Shown here: in pieces, positions 18,642-26,125 of the stretch
Layout: each line of letters starts with the position of its first letter
How positions within the stretch are numbered: the stretch's first letter is position 1
The notes under the pieces: model-generated
Databases searched by the model: none
The model's input: only the letters and a program-made list of their open reading frames with translations
Told to the model about the DNA's origin: nothing
Program-made: the position numbers and the translations under genes
DNA from: an uncultured Geobacteraceae bacterium
GTDB lineage: Bacteria > Desulfobacterota > Desulfuromonadia > Geobacterales > Pseudopelobacteraceae
NCBI GenBank assembly: GCA_903925005.1
Contig: CAIYDX010000026.1
Coordinates: forward strand, 1-52,445
Length of the DNA stretch: 52,445 nucleotides
Direction of reading: 5' to 3'

Positions 18642-18663
18642 AGGCATCGATACATCGATGCCT
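18642..18663 (-). terminator. Hairpin downstream of tRNA-Val
   Basis: A perfect 10-bp inverted repeat (AGGCATCGAT / ATCGATGCCT) with a 2-nt centre lies 27 bp after the tRNA-Val 3' end and is followed on the minus strand by TTTTCTGTTT. It probably terminates the tRNA transcript, leaving thrS to start from its own promoter or by read-through. Confidence 0.6.
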
Positions 18664-18689
18664 GCATCCTGCTCGCCTCTGCTTGATAA

Positions 18690-18764
18690 TGGTAGGCGCG
18701 GGCGGTGTCGAACCGCCGACCTCTACCGTGTCAGGGTAGCGCTCTCCCGCTGAGCTACGCGCCT
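18690..18764 (-). tRNA. tRNA-Val (anticodon GAC)
   Basis: The minus strand folds as a complete tRNA: acceptor AGGCGCG/CGCGCCT, U8-A9, D arm GCTCAGCGGGAGAGC, anticodon stem CTACC/GGTAG with loop CTGACAC (anticodon GAC), T arm GGCGG-TTCGACA-CCGCC, discriminator A, and an encoded CCA. It lies 66 bp after the RNA methyltransferase gene and 78 bp before thrS. Confidence 0.95.
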
Positions 18765-18830
18765 ACATCAAAAAGCTGGAGAGTAATAGCAAGTTAAGCA
18801 ATGGATGTCAAGCTGATTTTACTGTCTTAA

Positions 18831-20267
18831 TTATCTGATCCGTTCCAATCTGGCCACGTTTTCTACATGCACGGTCTGAGGAAACATGTCAACCGGTTGA
18901 ATTTCAGAGCAGACATACCCCAGCTTGTTCAGAATATCCAGGTCACGCGCCAGGCTCTGCGGCGAGCAGGAAACATAGAGAATAGACTTGGGCCCAAGTG
19001 CGGCAACGCGCTCCAGAACATTCTGATCACACCCTTTACGAGGCGGATTGAGCACCGCTACATCGACAGGCAGCTGATCACCAGTCATCTCATCGAGCAA
19101 ATCGGCAACATCTCCGGCTTCAAACTGGCAGTTTTTAATGCCGTTTATTCGTGCATTCATGGTAGCGTCGGTCACAGCCTCTTCAACAACTTCAACGCCA
19201 ATAACATTCTTGGCACTTCCAGCCAGAAACAGCGAAATCCCGCCGATACCGCAGTACAGGTCGAGAACCGTCTCGGAACCGGTAAGTCCGGACCATTCAC
19301 GCACCTTGCTGTAAATCAGATTGGCGCCGCTGTTGTTTACCTGAAAAAACGACCGGGGGGAAATTCTGAAAGCAACATCACCGATCCGCTCCGTCAGGTA
19401 CAGCTTCTTCGTCAGAAAATAATCTTTCTGTCCCATGATCACATTGCCTTCGGTCGCGTTCACATTCTGGACAACAATTTCAACCTCCGGGACCATATCC
19501 TGAACAAAACGCCACAGATGATGAATCTCGTTAAAAGAACGCTTGGAGGTAACAAAAACCACCATCGCTTTTTTCTCATGGGTCGAAACGCGGACAACCA
19601 GATAGCGGAGCAGGCCCATTTTACTTTGCGGATTATAAACCTGTACCTTCCCTTTTTTGATCCCTTTTCTGACCGCTTCAACCACCTTGTCGATAAGCGG
19701 ATGATGGATCGGACACTGTTCCAGGTCGTAGACATCATGGCTGGAACGTCGGTAGATACCGATAAACGGTTCCGAGAACTTGCCGGCAACTGTCAGTTTT
19801 GCCGTCGTGCGATAATGAATCAGATTATCCGGCGAAAGCAGAGGGTGCACCAGAATGCCTGACAGAGCTGGATATTTGGCCATTTCAGCCAGGATCATTC
19901 CCCGCTTCCAGTTTTTCTGTTCTGAATACTTCATCGCAATCAGCGGACAACCGAAACAGTCCGCACTTTCGCGGCAAGGGGGATTGCTGCTTCGCAGCTG
20001 CGACGGCTGCAGCAGTTTTTTAACATGACAAAAAGCCGTGCCGCCGGCAACATGATCGATCCCCGCCAGCACAACATCCCCAGGCAAGGCCCCGCCGACC
20101 CGGAGCGTCATTCCGTCTTCGTTGCGGGCGGTTCCGTAGCCGTCTTCATCCAAGGAAGATATTCGCAACTCCAGTACATTTTTCCTTGTCAATGGTACAA
20201 ATGGCTTGTCTGCAACGGCAGTTTCAACCAGCTTTCGTGACGGGGCACGCGGCGTTTTTGTCTTCAT
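18831..20267 (-). CDS. rlmD: 23S rRNA (uracil-5)-methyltransferase, RumA/RlmD type
   Basis: The open frame extends to 20447, but the extra 60 residues are translated from the GCGGAT repeat, so I choose ATG 20267 (MKTKTPRAPSRK; 478 residues). It has a TRAM-like OB domain (about 28-85), a four-Cys iron-sulfur site (PPCRESADCFGCP plus LEQCPIHHP), an AdoMet domain (VLDLYCGIGGISLFLAG), NPPRKGC and the catalytic Cys in ILYVSCSPQSL. The family makes m5U in rRNA, or in some lineages tRNA, so the exact target (U1939, U747 or tRNA U54) cannot be set from sequence alone. It lies downstream of rdgB on the same strand. Confidence 0.88.
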   Translation of the reverse strand: MKTKTPRAPSRKLVETAVADKPFVPLTRKNVLELRISSLDEDGYGTARNEDGMTLRVGGALPGDVVLAGIDHVAGGTAFCHVKKLLQPSQLRSSNPPCRESADCFGCPLIAMKYSEQKNWKRGMILAEMAKYPALSGILVHPLLSPDNLIHYRTTAKLTVAGKFSEPFIGIYRRSSHDVYDLEQCPIHHPLIDKVVEAVRKGIKKGKVQVYNPQSKMGLLRYLVVRVSTHEKKAMVVFVTSKRSFNEIHHLWRFVQDMVPEVEIVVQNVNATEGNVIMGQKDYFLTKKLYLTERIGDVAFRISPRSFFQVNNSGANLIYSKVREWSGLTGSETVLDLYCGIGGISLFLAGSAKNVIGVEVVEEAVTDATMNARINGIKNCQFEAGDVADLLDEMTGDQLPVDVAVLNPPRKGCDQNVLERVAALGPKSILYVSCSPQSLARDLDILNKLGYVCSEIQPVDMFPQTVHVENVARLERIR

Positions 20268-20346
20268 ATGTTCTAATTTATTATTCTTCAAAGTTTTAAT
20301 ACCTCTATACCGGAGTAGCCGGTTTTCAAACAGAATAAAGTCAAAG

Positions 20347-20471
20347 GCAATAGAACGCGGAATAAGCCGGATTGCGGATTGGGGCGGATGCTCGCAGATA
20401 AAATCATAAAGGAAAAAAATAAAAAAATCCGCGGAAATCCGTCGCATCCGCGCATATCCGCGTTCTATTGC
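20347..20471. repeat. GCGGAT-rich element with 15-bp terminal inverted repeats
   Basis: GCAATAGAACGCGGA (20347-20361) and its exact reverse complement TCCGCGTTCTATTGC (20457-20471) bound a 125-bp unit rich in variants of GCGGAT/ATCCGC (about eight). A central A/T run (AAAAAAATAAAAAAAT type) separates the two halves. The right arm contains the rdgB stop codon and the unit fills most of the gap to rlmD. It has the look of a short non-coding mobile or palindromic element; no coding capacity is evident. Confidence 0.8.
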
Positions 20472-21070
20472 AGTTCAGGTTTGACGGAGGCCAGATATTC
20501 CCGAAACTTCATAAATGCCTGGGCACGGTGACTTACAGCATTTTTTTCCGCTAACGTCAGCTCTGCCATGCTCCGTTCAAAACCATCGACAAGAAAAAGC
20601 GGATCATATCCGAACCCCCCCTCCCCTCTCGCTGAATGAAGAATTCGTCCGGCAACCCTGCCGGCAAACAGTCGTTCGACCCCTTCCGGGGTTACAAATG
20701 CCAGCACACAAACAAAGGCGGCCTGACGCCCTTCATCAGGAACATTCCGGCACTCGTCCAGCAACAAGGCATTGTTGGCGGCATCACCGGCACCCCCGCC
20801 CGCATAACGGGCAGAAATGACACCGGGGCGACCATTTAAGGCATCAACCACGAGACCGGAGTCATCAGCCAGTGCCGGCAGACCGGAAAAACGCGACGCC
20901 TCGCGGGCTTTTTTAAGCGCATTCTCCTCGAAAGTGGCCCCATCCTCAACGGTCTCGGGAAAATCGATAAAGTCCACAGCGCTACTGACATGATCTACCA
21001 ATCCAGTCAACAACGCACTGATTTCCACTATCTTACCTTTATTGCGAGTTGCAACAACCAACTGTTTCAT
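20465..21070 (-). CDS. rdgB: XTP/dITP pyrophosphatase (RdgB/HAM1)
   Basis: This 201-residue protein has the family signature: [17 protein letters not shown] at the N-terminus (nucleotide contacts), [26 protein letters not shown] (about 66-91, with the Asp pair that binds magnesium), [36 protein letters not shown] near the C-terminus. It hydrolyses non-canonical purine triphosphates such as dITP and XTP, keeping them out of DNA. Its start overlaps the rph stop by 4 bp, so the pair is translationally coupled. The stop codon sits inside the arm of a repeat element, so its last residues may differ from relatives. Confidence 0.95.
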   Translation of the reverse strand: MKQLVVATRNKGKIVEISALLTGLVDHVSSAVDFIDFPETVEDGATFEENALKKAREASRFSGLPALADDSGLVVDALNGRPGVISARYAGGGAGDAANNALLLDECRNVPDEGRQAAFVCVLAFVTPEGVERLFAGRVAGRILHSARGEGGFGYDPLFLVDGFERSMAELTLAEKNAVSHRAQAFMKFREYLASVKPELQ

Positions 21071-21783
21071 CCGGCAAGCGCCTCCTGCTGAAAGGCAAAA
21101 AGCTGCCTGACACCATCCAATGCAAGGTCGCGCATCGCATCCATCTGAGCGCTGGTAAAAGGCTCGGCTTCAGCCGTACCCTGAACTTCCACAAACCGGC
21201 CACTGGAGGTTATGACATAATTCATATCCACTTCCGCTGAAGAATCCTCTACATAGTTGAGATCCAGCAAAGCCTCTCCGCCAACTATGCCGACACTGAC
21301 CGCTGCGACAGCCTCCTTGATCGGAATTTCAGACAAAAGCCCCTTGCCTTTCAGTGTCGTCAACGCATCAACAAGAGCAACGTATGCGCCGGTTATCGAA
21401 GCGGTACGTGTACCGCCGTCAGCCTGAATGACATCGCAATCGATATATACAGAGCGCTCGCCAAGCTTGCCAAGGTCGGTTACCGCCCGCAGTGAACGGC
21501 CGATCAGGCGCTGGATTTCAAGCGTGCGACCGGTCTGTTTTCCTTTTGCAGCTTCACGTGGAGAACGGGTATGTGTGGCTCTCGGCAGCATTGCATATTC
21601 GGCAGTTACCCAACCGGTGCCTTTGCCTCTCAAAAAAGGGGGCACCGACTCCTCTACCGATGCCGTACAAATGACTATTGTATCACCAAACTCTATCAAA
21701 ACGGAACCTTCCGCATGCCTGGTAAAATTGCGCGTCACTTTAACCGTACGTAAATCGGTGGCACTTCGACCGTCATTCCTCAT
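21067..21783 (-). CDS. rph: Ribonuclease PH
   Basis: The 238-residue protein is full length for RNase [39 protein letters not shown], the basic [32 protein letters not shown] (about 71-102, phosphate and tRNA contacts), [26 protein letters not shown] and [21 protein letters not shown]. It trims tRNA 3' ends by phosphorolysis. The start ATG is preceded by GGAGAAATTTTG. The rph-rdgB pairing is common in bacteria. Confidence 0.96.
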   Translation of the reverse strand: MRNDGRSATDLRTVKVTRNFTRHAEGSVLIEFGDTIVICTASVEESVPPFLRGKGTGWVTAEYAMLPRATHTRSPREAAKGKQTGRTLEIQRLIGRSLRAVTDLGKLGERSVYIDCDVIQADGGTRTASITGAYVALVDALTTLKGKGLLSEIPIKEAVAAVSVGIVGGEALLDLNYVEDSSAEVDMNYVITSSGRFVEVQGTAEAEPFTSAQMDAMRDLALDGVRQLFAFQQEALAG

Positions 21784-21862
21784 ACAAAATTTCTCCTAAA
21801 CAACATAAAAATTAAAACCTGGAGCTTTTCATTAACCTGTCAGGGGAGTCGTGTCAAACAAA

Positions 21863-21888
21863 AAGGGAACCTGAAATCAGATCCCCTT
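21863..21888 (-). terminator. Possible terminator after zinc-ribbon gene
   Basis: An imperfect stem (AAGGGG-ATCTGA / CAGGT-TCCCTT) followed by TTTTTG on the minus strand lies 34 bp beyond the small zinc-ribbon gene. It contains mismatches, so this is a weak call. Confidence 0.35.
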
Positions 21889-21921
21889 GAAGCCGTACAG
21901 CTAAATCCGGATAGTAGTAAG

Positions 21922-22077
21922 CTAGCCGAGATGAGTGTTGTTATTCCTGGCCCTATTGGCGAGAATGGTCGGATCCAGCAGCTCTCCGCAGCAGGTGCAC
22001 TTCCAGGCATCGAAAGAGCGGACAAAATCATAAAACTTCTCAGCGAACATGCGGCCTTTGCAACGTGGACAATGCAT
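21922..22077 (-). CDS. Small zinc-ribbon protein (51 aa)
   Basis: I take ATG 22077 as the start; it follows a G-rich stretch that could serve as Shine-Dalgarno, and the frame upstream lacks a domain. The 51 residues contain two Cys pairs, MHCPRCKGRM and WKCTCCGELLD, separated by 26 residues, which would bind one zinc as a ribbon. The C-terminus is polar (ANRARNNNTH). Function is unknown. It sits between the helix-hairpin-helix gene and rph on the same strand; the remaining 138 and 134 bp on either side hold no other gene I can support. Confidence 0.7.
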   Translation of the reverse strand: MHCPRCKGRMFAEKFYDFVRSFDAWKCTCCGELLDPTILANRARNNNTHLG

Positions 22078-22211
22078 AGTACCCCCCCAGGCTACCGAAA
22101 CTAATTTAGATAACTGAGGTGAATACATCTTGTGTGCCAACAACAAAAATTATTTGTCAGCAACAGCAGGAAATAATATTAACTCGGAATATATTCAATA
22201 TTTATAGGGTG

Positions 22212-22760
22212 TTAAAAGAATACTTTAATCATTTTAAACTTCTTTTCTCCGATCCCTTCTACTGAAGGAAGATCATCGACGCGCAAAATACCGCCATTAT
22301 TCTGACGATACATAACAATGCGCTTGGCTAAAGCGGGACCAATACCGGGCAGACGGTCGAAATCAGCCTCATTCATCGTTGATATATCGAGCGGAATTCC
22401 CAGCACCATAAGCTCGGGGACCGTCATCCGGCCCAAAGTCAGCAGAAACGAGCCGTCAGGTTGTGCAGCAACCTTAACAGCAGAGCCGTTCGACAGATTG
22501 CTTGCCGCTGAACGATTAATTAAATGCTGTTTCGGCGGGCAGTTCGGTACCGCCATATTTATGACGCTTTCCGCCACTGTATTGGCGGGTACTTGATATA
22601 TACCGGAATAAAGGACATCACCGCTGACTTTTACAGACACTCCGGCGCCGGATAAAATATGAAAAGCCGTATGAGCAGGAAGATCCTTACTCTTACGGCT
22701 TTTCATTGCCACCGGCACAAGAAGCAGCGCCGCACAAACAATCATTACGGCCCGCCGCAT
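22212..22760 (-). CDS. Helix-hairpin-helix (ComEA-like) secreted or membrane-anchored protein
   Basis: This 182-residue protein has an N-terminal hydrophobic signal/anchor (AVMIVCAALLLVPVAM), a SLBB/ComEA-like middle (about 35-115, VKVSGDVLYSGIYQVPANTV) and a C-terminal pair of helix-hairpin-helix motifs (FDRLPGIGPALAKRIVMYRQ and LPSVEGIGEKKFKMIKVFF). ComEA proteins bind DNA during uptake, but HhH proteins of this sort also have other roles. It begins 16 bp after cimA and is probably co-transcribed with it, though the functions do not obviously connect. Confidence 0.8.
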   Translation of the reverse strand: MRRAVMIVCAALLLVPVAMKSRKSKDLPAHTAFHILSGAGVSVKVSGDVLYSGIYQVPANTVAESVINMAVPNCPPKQHLINRSAASNLSNGSAVKVAAQPDGSFLLTLGRMTVPELMVLGIPLDISTMNEADFDRLPGIGPALAKRIVMYRQNNGGILRVDDLPSVEGIGEKKFKMIKVFF

Positions 22761-22776
22761 TCAGTCACTCTCCGGT

Positions 22777-24345
22777 TTATTCTTCCGACTTGTGCAGCTT
22801 GTAGTCGATGCTGTCGATCAAAGCCTGATAGGAAGCATCAATAATGTTGTCCGAAACGCCGACAGTCCCCCAACGGGCATGCTTGTCACCGGACTCGATC
22901 AGCACTCGGGTTGACGAGGCCGTGCCTTGTCCTGCAGGGAGAACACGTACCTTGTAGTCGAGCAGTTTTACCTCCTTCAATTTGGGGTAAAACTTCTCCA
23001 GCGCCTTGCGGATGGCGTTATCGAGCGCATTGACCGGACCATTTCCTTCAGCGGCGGTATGTTCCACTTTCCCGCCAACCTTGACCATGATAGTCGCTTC
23101 AGCCATCGGCTTCTGATCTTCGCCACGCTTTTCGTCGATCACCCGGAAGCCGAGTACGGTGAAGAATTTTTTGTGACCGCCGAGCGCCCTTTTCATCAAC
23201 AGCTCAAACGATGCCTCGGCCCCTTCGAACTGATAACCGCGATTTTCCATATCCTTGATGTTATCGAGTATCTCCAGCGTAACGGGGTCTTTGCTGTCAA
23301 GGTTGATATTGAATTCTTCCGCCTTGGCCAGAATATTCGAGCGACCTGACAGATCGGAAATCAGCACACGGGTACAGTTGCCGACTAACTCCGGACGCAT
23401 ATGTTCATAGGTTTCAGGGTGACGCTGGATCGCGCTGACATGCACCCCACCCTTGTGAGCGAAAGCCGAGTTGCCGACATAAGCCTGATGCTTGTTCGGC
23501 GATATATTGGCCAGTTCGTACACGTAGCGGGATACTTCCCGCAGATGCCGCATCTGTTCGTCGGAAATGCACTCTTTCTTCATCTTGGCCTTCAGCGCCG
23601 GGATAATCGAGCAGAGATTGGCGTTACCGCACCGCTCGCCGAATCCGTTGATGGTACCCTGCACCTGGACAATCCCCTGTTCGACCGCAATCATGGTGTT
23701 GGCCACCGCACATTCGCCGTCATTATGAGTATGTATGCCAAGCGGAGTCTTGATATGTTTTCTAACCGTCTTGATGATATCGGCGACCTCGAACGGCATC
23801 GTGCCGCCATTGGTGTCACAGAGGATAATGCAGTCCACGTTGGCATTTTCAGCGGCCTTTAGGGTTTTAAGGGCGTACTCGGGATTGGCTTTGTAGCCGT
23901 CAAAAAAATGCTCCGCATCATAGAAAACTTCCGGCGCATGTTTCTTCAGATATTCAAGCGAATCAAAAATCAGCTCCAGATTTTCCTCAAGCGAAATGCG
24001 CAACGCTTCCCGTACGTGAAAATCCCAGGTTTTTCCGAAAATGGTAATCGCATCCGGTTCGGCTTTTACCAGCGTAATGATATTGCTGTCTTTGTCCGGA
24101 GTCACCTTGGCGCGACGCGTGGAGCCGAACGCGGCAATCTTGGCGTGATTCAGAGTTTCTTTTTTTATATCTTTAAAAAAAGCAACATCTTTGGGATTAC
24201 TCCCCGGCCATCCCCCCTCGATATAATGAACGCCCAATTCGTCAAGCTTGTGAGCGATGCGAATTTTGTCCTCCAGCAGAAAAGAGATGTCTTCGGCCTG
24301 GGTGCCATCCCGCAGGGTTGTATCATACAACTTGATCAGACTCAT
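22777..24345 (-). CDS. cimA: (R)-citramalate synthase
   Basis: The 522-residue protein belongs to the isopropylmalate/citramalate synthase family: [17 protein letters not shown] (catalytic Arg-Asp), [13 protein letters not shown], the metal motif [15 protein letters not shown] (about 200-214), [15 protein letters not shown], and a C-terminal LeuA-type regulatory domain (about 390-515). CimA joins pyruvate and acetyl-CoA to form citramalate, giving a threonine-independent route to isoleucine that Geobacter uses. The [10 protein letters not shown] signature and length fit the CimA branch rather than LeuA. Isoleucine feedback through the C-terminal domain is known for the family. Confidence 0.92.
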   Translation of the reverse strand: MSLIKLYDTTLRDGTQAEDISFLLEDKIRIAHKLDELGVHYIEGGWPGSNPKDVAFFKDIKKETLNHAKIAAFGSTRRAKVTPDKDSNIITLVKAEPDAITIFGKTWDFHVREALRISLEENLELIFDSLEYLKKHAPEVFYDAEHFFDGYKANPEYALKTLKAAENANVDCIILCDTNGGTMPFEVADIIKTVRKHIKTPLGIHTHNDGECAVANTMIAVEQGIVQVQGTINGFGERCGNANLCSIIPALKAKMKKECISDEQMRHLREVSRYVYELANISPNKHQAYVGNSAFAHKGGVHVSAIQRHPETYEHMRPELVGNCTRVLISDLSGRSNILAKAEEFNINLDSKDPVTLEILDNIKDMENRGYQFEGAEASFELLMKRALGGHKKFFTVLGFRVIDEKRGEDQKPMAEATIMVKVGGKVEHTAAEGNGPVNALDNAIRKALEKFYPKLKEVKLLDYKVRVLPAGQGTASSTRVLIESGDKHARWGTVGVSDNIIDASYQALIDSIDYKLHKSEE

Positions 24346-24402
24346 TAGTGCCTCCCGGAAGTAGTAAAATACTGCAGTTTTCTTGATAAATATAATTGTC
24401 CC

Positions 24403-24442
24403 CCGTTTTAGCTGGTTTTTCCGGATTTTTCAACTAAAACGG
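24403..24442. terminator. Inverted repeat between cimA and higA
   Basis: CCGTTTTAG (24403-24411) pairs with CTAAAACGG (24434-24442); two further pairs follow after a C-A mismatch. T-rich sequence fills the loop. It lies between the end of higA and the start of cimA (both minus strand) and may end the higBA transcript, but no clean T-run follows the stem. Confidence 0.4.
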
Positions 24443-24476
24443 CGATATAAATATGAAAAGTATGTGAATAATTGAC

Positions 24477-24767
24477 CTATGCAGCCATCGGCAAGTTCAG
24501 TGGTTCAATCTTCGGCAGTGGTTTCTGCGACGCTTGCCATAGATCCCATTGAACCTGATTGTAGAGCCACGACTCCGGAGAAGTACCGGTCAGGAGGCCA
24601 ATCCTGATCGACATTTCTGCCGTCATGGATGTATGGCCATTTAATAGCCGCGAAAGATGTGGCCGCGATATCCCCATTCGTACCGCCACCTCTCCGATGC
24701 TCATTTCGGGTGGCAAAAATTCGCGCAGCACCTCTCCAGGATGGGCCGGATTATGCATTCGTGCCAT
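24477..24767 (-). CDS. higA: HigA-type antitoxin
   Basis: This 96-residue XRE-fold protein matches HigA antitoxins: HPAHPGEVLREFLPPEMSIGEVAVRMGISRPHLSRLLNGHTSMTAEMSIRIG (helix-turn-helix about 21-60) followed by SPESWLYNQVQWDLWQA. It should neutralise the toxin encoded 11 bp upstream and, with it, repress the operon. Antitoxin second is the normal order for hig modules. A palindromic operator lies just before higB. Confidence 0.92.
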   Translation of the reverse strand: MARMHNPAHPGEVLREFLPPEMSIGEVAVRMGISRPHLSRLLNGHTSMTAEMSIRIGLLTGTSPESWLYNQVQWDLWQASQKPLPKIEPLNLPMAA

Positions 24768-24778
24768 GATTAATCTCC

Positions 24779-25057
24779 TTAGTGATAGTACTGATAATCA
24801 ACCAATACAGTATCGGCGCCTTCAAAAGTAAAGGTCAGCCGCCAATTGCCATTCACGGTCACTGACCAGTATCCGGTAAGTCGTCCGGAAAGTTGGTGGA
24901 GTCTCCATCCGGGCGCATTCATATCCTGCGGGCTGATTGCCGCATCAAGACGAGTAAGCTGCACCCGGAGACGAGCTGCATGGCTAGGCTGAATTCCGGC
25001 CTTTGAGCCGGTCTCGATAAACTCCTGGATACCCTTGTGCCGAAAGCTTCTTATCAT
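24779..25057 (-). CDS. higB: HigB-type mRNA interferase toxin
   Basis: ATG 25057 gives 92 residues (MIRSFRHKGIQEFIETGSKAG), the usual size for HigB/RelE-fold toxins. An upstream frame start would add 21 residues read through the operator palindrome, so I reject it. Family features are LRVQLTRLDAAISPQDMNAPGWRLHQLSG and the C-terminal YWSVTVNGNWRLTFTFEG with the conserved NWR. Such toxins cleave mRNA on the ribosome. It pairs with higA downstream. Confidence 0.92.
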   Translation of the reverse strand: MIRSFRHKGIQEFIETGSKAGIQPSHAARLRVQLTRLDAAISPQDMNAPGWRLHQLSGRLTGYWSVTVNGNWRLTFTFEGADTVLVDYQYYH

Positions 25058-25065
25058 GTCAGCAT

Positions 25066-25091
25066 TGTAACCTGTCAGCTTACAGGTTACA
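25066..25091. promoter_or_regulatory. Operator-like palindrome upstream of higBA
   Basis: A perfect inverted repeat, TGTAACCTGT (25066-25075) and ACAGGTTACA (25082-25091) around a 6-bp spacer, ends 9 bp before the higB start codon. Position and symmetry fit the autoregulatory operator bound by the HigA dimer. Confidence 0.75.
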
Positions 25092-25106
25092 AGAACAAAA
25101 CAAAAA

Positions 25107-25154
25107 CAAGCACCGACCACCGCCGCTATAGTTGCCGACGAGGGTAGGTGCTTG
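25107..25154 (-). terminator. Possible terminator between hepT and higB
   Basis: An 8-bp stem (CAAGCACC / GGTGCTTG) around a G/C-rich 32-nt loop is followed on the minus strand by TTTTTGTTTTGTT. It could end the mntA-hepT transcript before higBA. The rest of the 25092-25292 gap holds no gene I can support. Confidence 0.5.
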
Positions 25155-25292
25155 ATTTGTCAAAGTTGCTGTCATCGGATGATATAAAAACGGGCTTCGG
25201 ATTTCAAGTATCTGACACGGATGTGTGTCATGTTCCGTAAAATAACACTTGGAGATAAAGCAATAAAGCAATCCTGACCCCGCAGAGATCCA

Positions 25293-25634
25293 CTATAAAC
25301 TGTCCTTCATTTTTTTCAGCTCTTGCAATAAGACAGGAATATCGTCCTGGACAATACTCCAGAGAATATCGTTATCTATTCCCAGATACCCGTGAATAAG
25401 CCTGTTTCTGGTCGCCACAACTTGACGCCATGGAATAGCTGACGATTTTTCACGAATTGAATCAGGAATATGCGCTGCCGCCTCACCTATCAATTCCAGA
25501 TTTCTTAACGTTGCATCGAAAACTTTCTCGTCTGACTCAAAACTTTCCTGCCCAAGGCCACCCGTATAGGCCAATACCTTCCCGGAAAATCTGATCATAT
25601 CATCCAGATAGAAAGACCACTCTCGTTCAGACAT
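25293..25634 (-). CDS. hepT: HepT-like HEPN toxin
   Basis: I choose ATG 25634 (MSEREWSFYLDDM; 113 residues) over 25652. The protein is a HEPN (DUF86) domain: RNLELIGEAAAHIP in the middle and the RNase motif Rx4H seen in VVATRNRLIHGYLGID (about 79-94). HEPN toxins cleave RNA and are silenced by MntA, which adds AMP to a Tyr near the motif; the Tyr in RLIHGYLG is the expected site. The start overlaps the mntA stop by 8 bp. The pair forms a type VII toxin-antitoxin module. Confidence 0.9.
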   Translation of the reverse strand: MSEREWSFYLDDMIRFSGKVLAYTGGLGQESFESDEKVFDATLRNLELIGEAAAHIPDSIREKSSAIPWRQVVATRNRLIHGYLGIDNDILWSIVQDDIPVLLQELKKMKDSL

Positions 25635-25917
25635 AAATCGCTTCTTTCTCAATAAACGGCCGCAACTCTGAACGCAATGCTTTTTCTGTCACCAGATCAA
25701 CATTGCACCCAAACAAATCTTCAAGCAAAAATTGAACTCCAAAATATTTAGCCGATGTTGCAGGTCCATCAAAAGCCACCAGGATGTCAACATCACTTTC
25801 CGAAGTAGCAGCATCACGAACCGCCGATCCAAACAGGGCAAGACGGGTCACACCAAAACGCCCTATCAATTCAGGTTTGGCTTTGACAAGTGTGTTTATT
25901 GCCTCAGTTCGATTCAT
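25627..25917 (-). CDS. mntA: MntA-like nucleotidyltransferase antitoxin
   Basis: ATG 25917 (MNRTEAINTLVKAKPEL) gives 96 residues; an alternative start at 25944 adds nine without similarity. The minimal nucleotidyltransferase core is plain: LFGSAVRDAATSESDVDILVAF, that is GSx10DxD, with a further acidic residue in NVDLV. Antitoxins of this family AMPylate their HEPN partner. It is first in the operon, followed by hepT with overlap. Confidence 0.9.
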   Translation of the reverse strand: MNRTEAINTLVKAKPELIGRFGVTRLALFGSAVRDAATSESDVDILVAFDGPATSAKYFGVQFLLEDLFGCNVDLVTEKALRSELRPFIEKEAIYV

Positions 25918-26125
25918 TTTATGTCTCCATGCCGGAAATTCCACATTTCCAGTGCTGTATATGTTTAATAAATAGCATGGATCACTATATAAAACAATAT
26001 TTCAAACGGTTAATTCTCGGTTGTTGTGTTCCATGAATAAACCGCTTCGACTGTGATCAGCGGCGCGATTTTTACTCTGCCGTTTTTTCCTTGACCCATG
26101 CCCCGTGACCCCTTACCCTGTTTTC

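Noticed and set aside
18612-18689. T-box or attenuator leader before thrS
   Set aside because: The gap is 78 bp and contains only the tRNA-Val terminator; no T-box sequence or specifier structure is visible.
18867-19862. 331-residue plus-strand frame opposite the RNA methyltransferase
   Set aside because: Antisense shadow of a well-supported gene, with no recognisable motif.
20268-20447. N-terminal extension of the RumA/RlmD-type protein
   Set aside because: The extra residues are translated from the GCGGAT repeat and its flank and show no similarity to the family.
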